Numbered from the stretch's first letter, positions 1 through 6,800 are shown. The stretch: DNA of 11,020 nt from Actinomycetota bacterium (GCA_003140115.1 PLIQ01000166.1:3224-14243); one strand, 5' to 3'. The notes: generated by a model from the sequence alone, not told the origin. Numbers and translations: made by a program.

Positions 1-1125
1 ATCGTGATCGCGGCCACCAACCGGCCCGACATCCTGGACCCGGCGCTGCTGCGCCCGGGCCGGTTCGACCGCCAGATCGTGGTGGCCCAGCCGGACCTGG
101 CCGGCCGCCGGGGCATCTTGAAGGTGCACGCCCGCGGCAAGCCCCTCGCGCCGGACACCGACCTGGACATCATCGCCCGCCGGACGCCTGGCTTCACCGG
201 CGCCGACCTGGCCAACGTGATCAACGAGGGCGCGCTGCTGACCGCGCGGACCAACGGCAAGCAGATCGCCATGGCGGCGCTCGAGGAGGCCATCGACCGG
301 GTCATGGCCGGCCCGGAACGCAAGAGCGTGCTGCTGTCGGAGCGGGAGCGGAAGGTCATCGCCTACCACGAGGGCGGCCACGCCCTGGTCGGCCACGCCA
401 TGCCGAACGCCGACCCGGTGCACAAGGTGACGATCATCCCGCGCGGCCGGGCGCTCGGCTACACCAGCGCGCTGCCGACCGAGGACAAGTTCCTGGTCAC
501 CCGGGCCGAGATGCTCGACCAGCTAGCCATGCTGCTGGGCGGGCGCACCGCCGAGGAGCTCATCTTCCACGAGCCGACCACGGGTGCCGCCAACGACATC
601 GAGAAGGCGACCCAGATCGCGCGGGGCATGGTCACCGAGTACGGCATGAGCGAGCGCCTCGGCGCGCGCAAGTTCGGCAGCGGCGACGGTGAACCGTTCC
701 TGGGCCGGGATATGTCGCACGGCCGGGACTACTCCGAGGAGATCGCCTCCTCCATCGACGAGGAGATCCGCCGCCTCATCGAGTCCGCGCACGACGAGGC
801 CTGGGAGGTCCTGGTCGAGTACCGCGACGTGCTCGACGCGCTGGTGCTGCGGCTGCTGGACAAGGAGACCGTGGCCCGGGCCGAGGTCCTGGAGCTGTTC
901 GCGACGGTGCAGAAGCGGCCGGTGCGCGGCTCGTACACGGGCTACGGCAAGCGCCTGCCCTCGGACCGCCCGCCGGTGCAGTCGCCCAAGGAGCTCGCGC
1001 TGCTTGCCGCCGACGGCGCCGGGACCGGGCTGTCCCTGCCCAGCAACGGCCAGGCCTTCGGCTTCAACCCGGGCGGCGGCAACGGCGACGAGCCGGCCCA
1101 CGGCGAGCCCGGCGACAACGGGTGA
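1..1125 (+). CDS. ftsH: FtsH, ATP-dependent membrane zinc metalloprotease (3' part only)
   Basis: The gene enters from the left edge in frame from base 1, so the N-terminal membrane segments and Walker A/B are outside the window. Visible first is the end of the AAA+ domain with the second region of homology ([20 protein letters not shown], arginine fingers). The M41 peptidase domain follows: HEGGH at 367-381 supplies the two zinc histidines and the catalytic Glu, and the third zinc ligand is the Asp of AANDIEKAT at 595-597. FtsH is a hexameric inner-membrane protease that degrades misfolded membrane proteins and short-lived regulators. The last ~55 residues are rich in Gly, Pro and Asn and look disordered, as is common in actinobacterial FtsH. 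HEGGH instead of the commoner HEAGH keeps all catalytic residues. The stop overlaps the GTG of folE (GTGA), matching the conserved actinobacterial ftsH-folE order. Confidence 0.97.
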   Translation: MVIAATNRPDILDPALLRPGRFDRQIVVAQPDLAGRRGILKVHARGKPLAPDTDLDIIARRTPGFTGADLANVINEGALLTARTNGKQIAMAALEEAIDRVMAGPERKSVLLSERERKVIAYHEGGHALVGHAMPNADPVHKVTIIPRGRALGYTSALPTEDKFLVTRAEMLDQLAMLLGGRTAEELIFHEPTTGAANDIEKATQIARGMVTEYGMSERLGARKFGSGDGEPFLGRDMSHGRDYSEEIASSIDEEIRRLIESAHDEAWEVLVEYRDVLDALVLRLLDKETVARAEVLELFATVQKRPVRGSYTGYGKRLPSDRPPVQSPKELALLAADGAGTGLSLPSNGQAFGFNPGGGNGDEPAHGEPGDNG

Positions 1126-1733
1126 TACCGAGCACATCGGCCGAATCCGCTGACGCCCAGGTCAAGGAATTCGACCAGCCGCGCATTGAGGCCGCGGTCC
1201 GGGAGATCCTGCTCGCGATCGGCGAGGACCCGGACCGCGACGGCCTGCGCGACACGCCCGCCCGGGTCGCGCGGGCCTACGCCGAGCAGTTCGCGGGCCT
1301 GCGGCAGCGCCCGGCGGACGTGCTCACCACCGTGTTCGACGTGGGCCACGACGAGATGGTCATCGTCCGCGACATCGAGGTCTACGGCACCTGCGAGCAC
1401 CACCTGGTCCCGTTCATCGGCGTGGCCCACATCGGCTACATCCCGAACGTCAAGGGCCAGATCACCGGGCTGTCCAAGCTGGCCCGGCTGGTCGACGTGT
1501 ACGCCCGCCGCCCGCAGGTGCAGGAGCGGATGACGTGCCAGATCGCGGACGCCCTGATGGACACTCTGGAGCCGCGCGGGGTGGTCGTGGTCATTGAGGC
1601 CGAGCACCTGTGCATGACCATGCGCGGCGTCCGCAAGCCAGGCGCCAGGACCGTGACGTCCGCGGTCCGCGGGGCGTTCCGGGACACCGTGACCCGGGCC
1701 GAGGCCATGAGCCTGATCTACGGCCACCGCTGA
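1122..1733 (+). CDS. folE: GTP cyclohydrolase I (FolE)
   Basis: This enzyme converts GTP to 7,8-dihydroneopterin triphosphate, the first step of folate synthesis, in the cytoplasm. The 203-aa length is normal. Zinc ligands can be read as C91 and H94 in [10 protein letters not shown] and C164 in [12 protein letters not shown]103 in AHIGYIP and the [10 protein letters not shown] segment are the usual active-site and fold signatures. All three zinc ligands are present, so it is the classical zinc-dependent type IA enzyme rather than FolE2. The start is the GTG that overlaps the ftsH stop (GTGA). I see no good Shine-Dalgarno before it, so translation is probably coupled to ftsH. After its stop there is a 241-bp gap before the next long gene. 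Confidence 0.97.
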   Translation: MIPSTSAESADAQVKEFDQPRIEAAVREILLAIGEDPDRDGLRDTPARVARAYAEQFAGLRQRPADVLTTVFDVGHDEMVIVRDIEVYGTCEHHLVPFIGVAHIGYIPNVKGQITGLSKLARLVDVYARRPQVQERMTCQIADALMDTLEPRGVVVVIEAEHLCMTMRGVRKPGARTVTSAVRGAFRDTVTRAEAMSLIYGHR

Positions 1734-1760
1734 ACCGCAGATTAACTTCGCCTCAATACT

Positions 1761-1786
1761 GAACTGAAAGGCTTGCTGCGTCGTCT
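1761..1786 (+). promoter_or_regulatory. Candidate ECF-sigma (SigE-like) promoter for the MprF-like gene
   Basis: GAAC at 1761-1764 is followed by a 17-nt spacer and CGTCT at 1782-1786, then AA. This fits the ECF group pattern (GGAAC ... CGTC/TCT), lacking only the first G of the -35. It is the only good match I found in the 241-bp gap. The start site would fall near 1793, giving a 5' leader of about 180 nt. From memory, the Streptomyces coelicolor homologue of the downstream gene belongs to the cell-envelope-stress SigE regulon, which makes the match plausible. It is a motif reading only. Confidence 0.45.
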
Positions 1787-1806
1787 AAGGGGTGAGGCAC
1801 GACCCG

Positions 1807-1833
1807 AAGGGGGCTCCGGGACGCCTTTCTTTT
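1807..1833 (+). terminator. Weak hairpin with T-rich tail in the leader of the MprF-like gene
   Basis: GGGGGC at 1809-1814 can pair with GCCTTT at 1823-1828 (three G-C and three G-U pairs in RNA), or AAGG with CCTT, followed by CTTTT at 1829-1833. This could be a poor terminator for folE read-through. Because it lies downstream of the candidate ECF promoter, it could instead act as an attenuator. The stem is weak, so I hold this loosely. Confidence 0.22.
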
Positions 1834-1938
1834 CGAGCACCAAGCTGATCCCTCCGGGCGGTTAGCGAGCCTTAAGGTGCCGGCCCCGGCGAGCCGTATT
1901 AAGTCCGTCTCGCTGAACGGGCTCGTTGCCTAGGCCTT

Positions 1939-1978
1939 GGGAGGTACCGTGAAAGCAGGACGCGAGGCGACACGATGA
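1939..1978 (+). promoter_or_regulatory. Strong Shine-Dalgarno and 9-codon upstream ORF (MKAGREATR) coupled to the MprF-like gene
   Basis: GGGAGG at 1939-1944 is the strongest ribosome binding site in this gap. It sits 4 nt before a GTG at 1949 that opens a 9-codon reading frame ending in TGA at 1976-1978. That stop overlaps the ATG of the transferase gene at 1975 as ATGA, the same overlap type used between the full genes of this cluster. The short frame could be a leader peptide that delivers ribosomes to the main start, with GAGG at 1964-1967 serving re-initiation. The alternative is that the site is fortuitous and the transferase uses GAGG alone. Confidence 0.4.
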
Positions 1979-3858
1979 CTACGCTGACGCACCGTGATCT
2001 AGGGCCTGACAAGAGAGCTGCCGAGATGAGTGACAGCGACGTAGCTGGACACGCTGACGGCGCCGACCTGCCTGCGGCCAGGGGGGGCAGTTCGCCGTCG
2101 ACACATGGCGATCCAGTTGACCGCAGACACCAGCACGCCTGGGTGCCGGCCAGCACGGCGCTGCTGACCTGGCTCATCGGCCTGTCCGACATCGTGGCCA
2201 TCTTCCGGTCCGACCTGGTGCACAAGCTGCACAAGATCGACTATCTGGTGCCTGGCACGCTGACCACGGTGACCCGCACGGCCGACGTCATCATCGGGTT
2301 GATGCTGCTCATGCTGGCCCACGGGCTACGCCGCCGGAAGCGGCGGGCCTGGCAGGCGGTGGCCGCGCTGCTCGCCTTCGACATCGCCATCCACTTCACC
2401 AACACGCACCGGATGGCGACCACGATCATCGCGGCGGTCCTGCTCATCGCGCTGCTGTACTTCCGTGATGAGTTCTACGCCGAGGGCGACCATCGCACCC
2501 GGTGGCGGGCGCTGTGGGTGTTCGCCTGCCTGATCGTGGCCGATGTCGCCATCGGGCTCACCTACATCCTGCTGGCCCAGGCGCTCTATACCAACTACTC
2601 GTTCGGCCAGCGGGTGCAGGAGGTCATCTACGGCCTGGTCGGGGTGTCCGGCCCGGTCCAGTGGATGCCCGAGGCGCGCGGCGACCTGTTCGCCATCGTC
2701 TCCGGCGCGCTCGGCATCTTCACCCTGGTCGTCACCGGGTACTTGTTCCTGCGCCCGGCCGCGCCGCGGGCCCTGCTGGGCCTGGCTGACGCGGCGCGGG
2801 TCAGGGAACTGCTCGGCAAGCACGGCGACCGGGACTCGCTGGGGTACTTCGCGCTGCGCACCGACAAGAGCGTGATCTGGTCGCCCACCGGCAAGGCGTG
2901 CATCTGCTACCGCGTCGTGTCCGGCGTCATGCTGGCCAGCGGCGACCCGATCGGCGACCCGGAGGCGTGGCCCGGGGTCATCGGCCCGTTCCTGGACGAG
3001 GCGGCCCGGCACGCGTGGGTTCCGGCCGTCATGGGCTGCAGCGAGCTGGGCGCGGAGGTGTGGTGCCGCGAGGGCAACCTGACCGCCCTGGAGCTCGGCG
3101 ACGAGGCCATCGTGAGCGTGGCCGACTTCAGTCTCGCCGGCCGTTCCATGAGAAATGTCCGGCAGATGGTCAACCGGGTGTCCAAGAACGGTTACGTGGC
3201 CGAGGTACGCCGGGTGGGGGACATCCCGCAGCCGGAGATCGCCGCCATCTTGCGGGCCGCCGATTCCTGGCGCGGCACCCAGACCGAGCGCGGCTTCTCG
3301 ATGGCCCTGGGGCGGATCGGCGCCGTCGGCGACGAGAACTGCGTGCTCGCCACGGCCACCGAGAACGGCGTGGTGCGGGCCGTGCTGCAGCTGGTCCCGT
3401 GGGGCCCCGACGGCCTGTCCCTGGACCTGATGCGCCGGGACAAGGGCGCCCAGCCCGGCCTGAACGACTTCCTCATCGTGGAGACGATCAAGGCCGCCTC
3501 CGACCTCGGCGTGAAGCGGATCTCGCTCAACTTCGCGGTCTTCCGGGCCGCCCTGGAGCGCGGCGAGCGGATCGGCGCCGGCCCGGTGCTGCGGGCCTGG
3601 AGGTCGGTGCTGATCTTCCTGTCCAAGTGGTTCCAGATCGAGTCGCTGTACAAGTTCAACGCCAAGTTCGGCCCCGTCTGGCAGCCGCGGTTCTTCGTGT
3701 TCCCGAGTACCAAGGACACACCGCGGATCGCGATGGCCGCGCTGGAGGCGGAGGCGTTCCTGGTCTGGCCGCGGCTCGAGCTGCGCCGGATCGCACGCAA
3801 GCTCGGCGTGGCCAAGCTGCGGCGTCGGCTGCGCCGTGTGCCGGTACTCCAGCGGTGA
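1975..3858 (+). CDS. Aminoacyl-phosphatidylglycerol synthase-like membrane protein (MprF/LysX type, DUF2156), no LysRS domain
   Basis: This 627-aa protein has a polar N-terminus (1-55), about six membrane helices (near 60-77, 103-118, 125-141, 148-163, 180-203, 237-259) and a cytoplasmic DUF2156 double-GNAT-like catalytic domain (about 265-590). Recognisable segments are GDPIGDPEAWPGVI (323-336), SMRNVRQMVNR (391-401), RGFSMALGR (439-447), QPGLNDFLIVETI (493-505), ISLNFAVFR (516-524) and KFNAKFGPVWQPRFFVFPS (560-578). Family members move an amino acid, often lysine, from charged tRNA to phosphatidylglycerol, lowering membrane negative charge and protecting against cationic peptides. The layout equals the N-terminal part of mycobacterial LysX, but the fused lysyl-tRNA synthetase is missing, so it would depend on cellular aminoacyl-tRNA. 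The ATG at 1975 has GAGG 7 nt upstream; ATG 2026 is an alternative. The C-terminus is very Arg/Lys-rich. Substrate specificity is not visible. Confidence 0.9.
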   Translation: MTTLTHRDLGPDKRAAEMSDSDVAGHADGADLPAARGGSSPSTHGDPVDRRHQHAWVPASTALLTWLIGLSDIVAIFRSDLVHKLHKIDYLVPGTLTTVTRTADVIIGLMLLMLAHGLRRRKRRAWQAVAALLAFDIAIHFTNTHRMATTIIAAVLLIALLYFRDEFYAEGDHRTRWRALWVFACLIVADVAIGLTYILLAQALYTNYSFGQRVQEVIYGLVGVSGPVQWMPEARGDLFAIVSGALGIFTLVVTGYLFLRPAAPRALLGLADAARVRELLGKHGDRDSLGYFALRTDKSVIWSPTGKACICYRVVSGVMLASGDPIGDPEAWPGVIGPFLDEAARHAWVPAVMGCSELGAEVWCREGNLTALELGDEAIVSVADFSLAGRSMRNVRQMVNRVSKNGYVAEVRRVGDIPQPEIAAILRAADSWRGTQTERGFSMALGRIGAVGDENCVLATATENGVVRAVLQLVPWGPDGLSLDLMRRDKGAQPGLNDFLIVETIKAASDLGVKRISLNFAVFRAALERGERIGAGPVLRAWRSVLIFLSKWFQIESLYKFNAKFGPVWQPRFFVFPSTKDTPRIAMAALEAEAFLVWPRLELRRIARKLGVAKLRRRLRRVPVLQR

Positions 3859-4724
3859 CCTTCGTGGGTCCGCCCGGCCTGCCCCGCGCGGACCGCTGCC
3901 TGGTCATGGGCGTGGTGAACGTGACGCCCGATTCCTTCTCCGACGGCGGCCGGTGGTTCGGGGCGGACGCGGCCATCAAGCACGGCCTGGACCTGGTCGC
4001 CCAGGGCGCCGACCTGGTGGACGTGGGCGGCGAGTCCACCCGGCCCGGCGCCCAGCGCGTCTCCGAGACCGAAGAACTGCGCCGGATCGGCCCGGTCGTC
4101 ACCGAGCTGGTCAAGGCCGGGGTCCCGGTCTCCATTGACACCATGCGCGCCGCGGTGGCCGAGTTCGCGCTGGGCGCCGGGGCCACGCTGGTCAACGACG
4201 TGAGCGGCGGCCTGGCCGACCCGCAGATGCCCCGCCTGGTCGCCGCGGCCGGGGTCTCTTACGTGCTCGTGCACTGGCGCGGCCACAGCCGCGACATGTA
4301 CTCCCGCGCCGCCTACGCCGACGTGGTGTCCGAGGTCCGCGACGAGCTCACCCGCCGCGTCGACGCGGTGGTAACGGCCGGGGTCGATCCCGGCCGCATC
4401 GTGATCGACCCGGGCCTCGGCTTCGGGAAACGGCCGGAGCACAACTGGCCGCTGCTGACTCACCTGGCCGACTTCAGCCGGCTCGGCGGGCGCACCTTCC
4501 CGGTTCTGGTCGGCGCGTCCCGGAAACGGTTCCTGGGCTTGGCGCTGGCCGGCCCGGACGGCACGCCGCGGCCCTTCGACGGCTCTGACGCGGCCACCGT
4601 CGCCATCTCGGCCCTGGCCGCTACCGCGGGGGCCTGGTGCGTGCGCGTGCATCAGGTGCCGGCCAACGCCGACGCGGTGCGGGTCGCGGCCGCCTGGCGC
4701 GACGCCGCGACCAGCCCGGCGTGA
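3855..4724 (+). CDS. folP: Dihydropteroate synthase (FolP)
   Basis: This cytoplasmic TIM-barrel enzyme condenses p-aminobenzoate with dihydropterin pyrophosphate to dihydropteroate; it is the sulfonamide target. Starting at GTG 3855 it has 289 aa, normal for the family. Signatures: MGVVNVTPDSFSDGG (18-32), DVGGESTRPGA (56-66), SIDT (93-96), VNDVSGG (113-119), IDPGLGFGK (184-192), GASRKRFLG (220-228) and RVHQV (264-268). The open frame runs far upstream, but that part lies inside the transferase gene in another frame. Homology begins right after the GTG that overlaps the preceding stop (GTGA), which fixes the start. No Shine-Dalgarno is evident, so coupling is likely. The usual MHxRG segment reads VHWRGHSRDM here, a mild variation. 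Confidence 0.97.
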   Translation: MTFVGPPGLPRADRCLVMGVVNVTPDSFSDGGRWFGADAAIKHGLDLVAQGADLVDVGGESTRPGAQRVSETEELRRIGPVVTELVKAGVPVSIDTMRAAVAEFALGAGATLVNDVSGGLADPQMPRLVAAAGVSYVLVHWRGHSRDMYSRAAYADVVSEVRDELTRRVDAVVTAGVDPGRIVIDPGLGFGKRPEHNWPLLTHLADFSRLGGRTFPVLVGASRKRFLGLALAGPDGTPRPFDGSDAATVAISALAATAGAWCVRVHQVPANADAVRVAAAWRDAATSPA

Positions 4725-5236
4725 GCATGCGGGCGCGCGCGGTGCTGTCGGTCGGCGCCAACCTGGGTGACCGGCTGGGTAGCCTTCAAGGGTGCATGCA
4801 AGCCATCGGCCGGCTCCCGGATACTGACGTGCTGGCCATCTCCCCGGTCTACGAAACGGCCCCGGTGGGCGGGCCGGCCCAGCCGGATTACCTGAACGCG
4901 GTGCTGCTAGTCCAGACTGAATTGCCGCCACGTGACCTGCTCGACGCGATCCACGCTATCGAGGCCAGTTTCGGCCGGGTCCGGGCTGAGCGGTTCGGCC
5001 CGCGCACGCTGGACATCGACATCATCTGCTACGCCGGCCAGGTCAGCGACGACCCCGAGCTGACCCTGCCGCATCCCCGTGCGCACGAGCGGGCCTTCGT
5101 CCTCGCGCCCTGGCACGACCTCGACCCCGCCGCCGAGCTTCCCGGGCACGGGTCAGTCGCCGGCCTGCTGGCCGGCCTGGACCGGGCCGGCGTCCGGCCG
5201 GTCCCCAGCGCGGTGCTCCAGGGGCCGGCGTCATGA
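4721..5236 (+). CDS. folK: 2-amino-4-hydroxy-6-hydroxymethyldihydropteridine pyrophosphokinase (FolK)
   Basis: HPPK transfers pyrophosphate from ATP to 6-hydroxymethyl-dihydropterin, making the substrate of FolP. The 171-aa protein shows LSVGANLGDR (9-18), SPVYETAPVG (41-50), PDYLNAVL (55-62), and RFGPRTLDIDI (91-101) with the two magnesium aspartates D98 and D100, then LPHPRAHERAFVLAPW (116-131). The GTG at 4721 overlaps the folP stop (GTGA); an ATG two codons later (4727) is equally possible. No Shine-Dalgarno is visible. folB, which makes its substrate, normally lies between folP and folK in actinobacteria and is not here. FolK is not fused to FolB either: nothing precedes SVGAN but a few residues. 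Confidence 0.96.
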   Translation: MSMRARAVLSVGANLGDRLGSLQGCMQAIGRLPDTDVLAISPVYETAPVGGPAQPDYLNAVLLVQTELPPRDLLDAIHAIEASFGRVRAERFGPRTLDIDIICYAGQVSDDPELTLPHPRAHERAFVLAPWHDLDPAAELPGHGSVAGLLAGLDRAGVRPVPSAVLQGPAS

Positions 5237-5706
5237 GGCCGACCCGGACGTCCACGCTGGCGATCGTCGCCGTGGTCTGTGCGCTGGCCGCCTGGCTGCT
5301 GCTCCGCACGGTCTATGAGAAGCTGCCGCCGCTGCCGTGGACCGGCGTGCCCGCGCTCCTGGTGGCCGCGGTGGCCGAGGCCTGGACCGGCCGGGACCTG
5401 CAGAACCGGATCGCCGGGCGGCGCGGTCTCAAGCCCGCCGCGCCGCTGTTCGTGTCCCGGATGGTGGCCCTGGCCAAGGCCACCGCGCTGGCCGGCGCGG
5501 CCATCGCGGGCCTGGCCGCCGGGTTCGTCATCTACCTGAGCGGCTCGCTGAACGCGTCGGTGCCGCGCCAGGACGCGGTGACCGGGGCGATCACGCTGGC
5601 GGCCGCGGTCGTGCTCTCCTGCGCCGCGCTGTACCTCGAATACTGCTGCCGGGTACCGGACATCCCGGACCGCGACCGTACCGACCAGGATGCCCGCCTG
5701 CCCTGA
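5233..5706 (+). CDS. DUF3180 family four-helix membrane protein
   Basis: This 157-aa protein has four predicted membrane helices (near 8-25, 37-51, 77-103 and 115-135), a basic loop between helices 2 and 3 (around RDLQNRIAGRRG), and the family-typical LEYCCRVP just after helix 4, followed by an acidic tail. It matches the actinobacterial DUF3180 family, which sits downstream of folK in many genomes, including the mycobacterial fol cluster. Its function is unknown to me. The ATG overlaps the folK stop as ATGA and has AGGGG (5220-5224) 8 nt upstream, so it has its own ribosome site as well as coupling. It appears to be the last gene of the folate unit. Confidence 0.88.
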   Translation: MRPTRTSTLAIVAVVCALAAWLLLRTVYEKLPPLPWTGVPALLVAAVAEAWTGRDLQNRIAGRRGLKPAAPLFVSRMVALAKATALAGAAIAGLAAGFVIYLSGSLNASVPRQDAVTGAITLAAAVVLSCAALYLEYCCRVPDIPDRDRTDQDARLP

Positions 5707-5724
5707 CCGCCGGGCGCGGCCTCA

Positions 5725-5760
5725 CCCGGAACAGCCTCGACGGCTGAGCCCCCGTCCGGG
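5725..5760 (+). terminator. Compound stem-loop after the folate operon (candidate terminator without U-tract)
   Basis: CCCGGA (5725-5730) pairs perfectly with TCCGGG (5755-5760). Inside it CAGCC (5732-5736) pairs with GGCTG (5742-5746) around a 5-nt loop, leaving an 8-nt bulge on the 3' side. It starts 19 nt after the DUF3180 stop. No T-run follows, which is common for high-GC actinobacterial terminators, but it may be only an RNA-stabilising structure. Confidence 0.4.
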
Positions 5761-5769
5761 ACCTTCGTC

Positions 5770-5775
5770 TATCCT
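5770..5775 (+). promoter_or_regulatory. Candidate -10 element (TATCCT) for the DUF2520-panC-coaX unit
   Basis: TATCCT fits the actinobacterial TANNNT -10 pattern and lies just after the stem-loop, about 45 nt before the next ATG. I see no good -35 hexamer 16-18 nt upstream, so the assignment rests on the -10 and on its position at a natural break between transcription units. Confidence 0.35.
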
Positions 5776-5820
5776 GGTCACCGCGGCACCGTCCGGTACC
5801 CCCGAGGACTGGAACGACAA

Positions 5821-6780
5821 ATGAACTCCGACCTTCCCGCCCGCCCCGAGCCCGGCTCTGGCTCTCCCGCCCGCCCCGAGCCCAGCGCGGCCGCGCTCCA
5901 CCCGGCCCGGCTGGCGGTCGGCGTCATCGGCGCCGGGCGGGCCGGAACCGCCCTTGGCGCGGCCCTGGCCCGGGCCGGGCATGCGGTGGTGGCCGCCGCC
6001 GCGGTGTCTGAGGCCTCCGTCCGCCGGGCCCGCGCGACCTTTCCCGACGCGGTCATCACCGCCCCCAGCCAGGTGCTCCTTCGCGTCGACCTGGCTCTGC
6101 TTACCGTGCCCGACGATGTGCTGCCCGGCCTGGTGGCCGGGCTGGTCGCGACCGAAGCCCCGGTGCAGGGCCGCATGCTGGTGCACGCCAGCGGCCGCCA
6201 CGGCCTGGCCGTGCTCGAACCGGCGGCGCGCCGGGGCGGGCTGCCGTTCGCCCTGCACCCGGTGATGACGTTCACCGGGCGCGGCGACGACGTGGACCGG
6301 CTGGCCGGCACGTGCTTCGGGGTCACCGCGCCCGAGGTGCTCCGGCCCGCGGCCGAGGCCCTGGTCATCGAGATGGGCGGCGAGCCGGTGTTCATCGCCG
6401 AGGAGCACCGGGACCTGTACCACGCCGCGCTCGCGGGCGCGGCCAACCACCTGATCACGCTCGTGGCCGAGGCCGGGGACCTGCTCCGGGCGGCTGGGGT
6501 GGCCGATCCAGCCCGTCTGCTCGGGCCGTTGCTGTCCGCGGCCCTGGACAACGCGCTGCGCTTCGGTGACGCGGGCCTGACCGGTCCGGTGGCCCGCGGC
6601 GACGCGGACACCGTGGCGGCCCACGTGGCCGCGCTGGAGGCCGAGCCGTCGGCCTCGCCCGCCGCGGTCGCCGCCTACATCGCCATGGCCCGGCTGACCG
6701 CCGACCGCGCGCTGGCCACCGGACTGCTCAAGCCAGCCGACGCCGAACGCCTGCTCGGCGTGCTCGGCGGCCGCCCGTGA
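5821..6780 (+). CDS. Rossmann-like and DUF2520 domain protein (putative NAD(P)-dependent oxidoreductase)
   Basis: This 319-aa protein has a low-complexity N-terminus with a repeated PARPEP unit (1-30). An N-terminal Rossmann domain with dinucleotide motif GVIGAGRAGTALG (34-46) follows, then a mostly helical DUF2520 domain (about 150-310) with ALHPVMTF (144-151), YHAALAGAANHL (200-211) and TGPVARGD (254-261). The fold resembles ketopantoate reductase and related 6-phosphogluconate-dehydrogenase-like enzymes. The family is regularly found just before panC, so a reductive step or side reaction in pantothenate synthesis is a fair guess, but no reaction is established to my knowledge. GAGGA (5804-5808) or GGA (5811-5813) precede the ATG. 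Homology starts near residue 31, so a shorter start is possible. Its stop overlaps the panC GTG. Confidence 0.88.
   Translation: MNSDLPARPEPGSGSPARPEPSAAALHPARLAVGVIGAGRAGTALGAALARAGHAVVAAAAVSEASVRRARATFPDAVITAPSQVLLRVDLALLTVPDDVLPGLVAGLVATEAPVQGRMLVHASGRHGLAVLEPAARRGGLPFALHPVMTFTGRGDDVDRLAGTCFGVTAPEVLRPAAEALVIEMGGEPVFIAEEHRDLYHAALAGAANHLITLVAEAGDLLRAAGVADPARLLGPLLSAALDNALRFGDAGLTGPVARGDADTVAAHVAALEAEPSASPAAVAAYIAMARLTADRALATGLLKPADAERLLGVLGGRP
5835..5883 (+). repeat. 30-bp-period direct repeat at the 5' end of the DUF2520 gene
   Basis: A 19-base segment (5835-5853) recurs identically at 5865-5883. The period is 30 bp, a multiple of three, so the frame is kept and the repeat encodes two copies of PARPEP. 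It lies in the disordered N-terminal extension before the Rossmann domain. Confidence 0.85.
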
Positions 6781-6800
6781 ACCAGCCCGTGAACCAGCCC
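6777..6800 (+). repeat. Perfect 12-bp tandem duplication of the panC start codon region
   Basis: GTGAACCAGCCC occurs twice in tandem (6777-6788, 6789-6800), so the start codon and the next three codons (MNQP) are duplicated in frame. Only the first GTG overlaps the upstream stop. Confidence 0.9.

Noticed and set aside
367..381. HEGGH instead of HEAGH in FtsH as a possible defect
   Set aside because: The HExxH pattern and third ligand are intact, and I recall HEGGH as common in actinobacterial FtsH.
2898..3854. Possible 319-residue N-terminal extension or fusion of FolP
   Set aside because: The extension is the transferase gene read in another frame, with shadow-like composition. FolP homology begins just after GTG 3855.
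3192..4931. A 579-aa open frame on the minus strand across the transferase, folP and folK genes, and similar long minus-strand frames at 523-1137, 942-1727, 2326-3012 and 5722-6624
   Set aside because: They lie opposite well-recognised enzymes, have Pro/Arg/Gly/His-rich composition without domains, and reflect the lack of stop codons in high-GC DNA.
5728..5756. GGAAC ... CGTC as an ECF promoter before the DUF2520 gene
   Set aside because: The spacer is 20 nt, too long for this promoter class, and the bases are part of the stem-loop.
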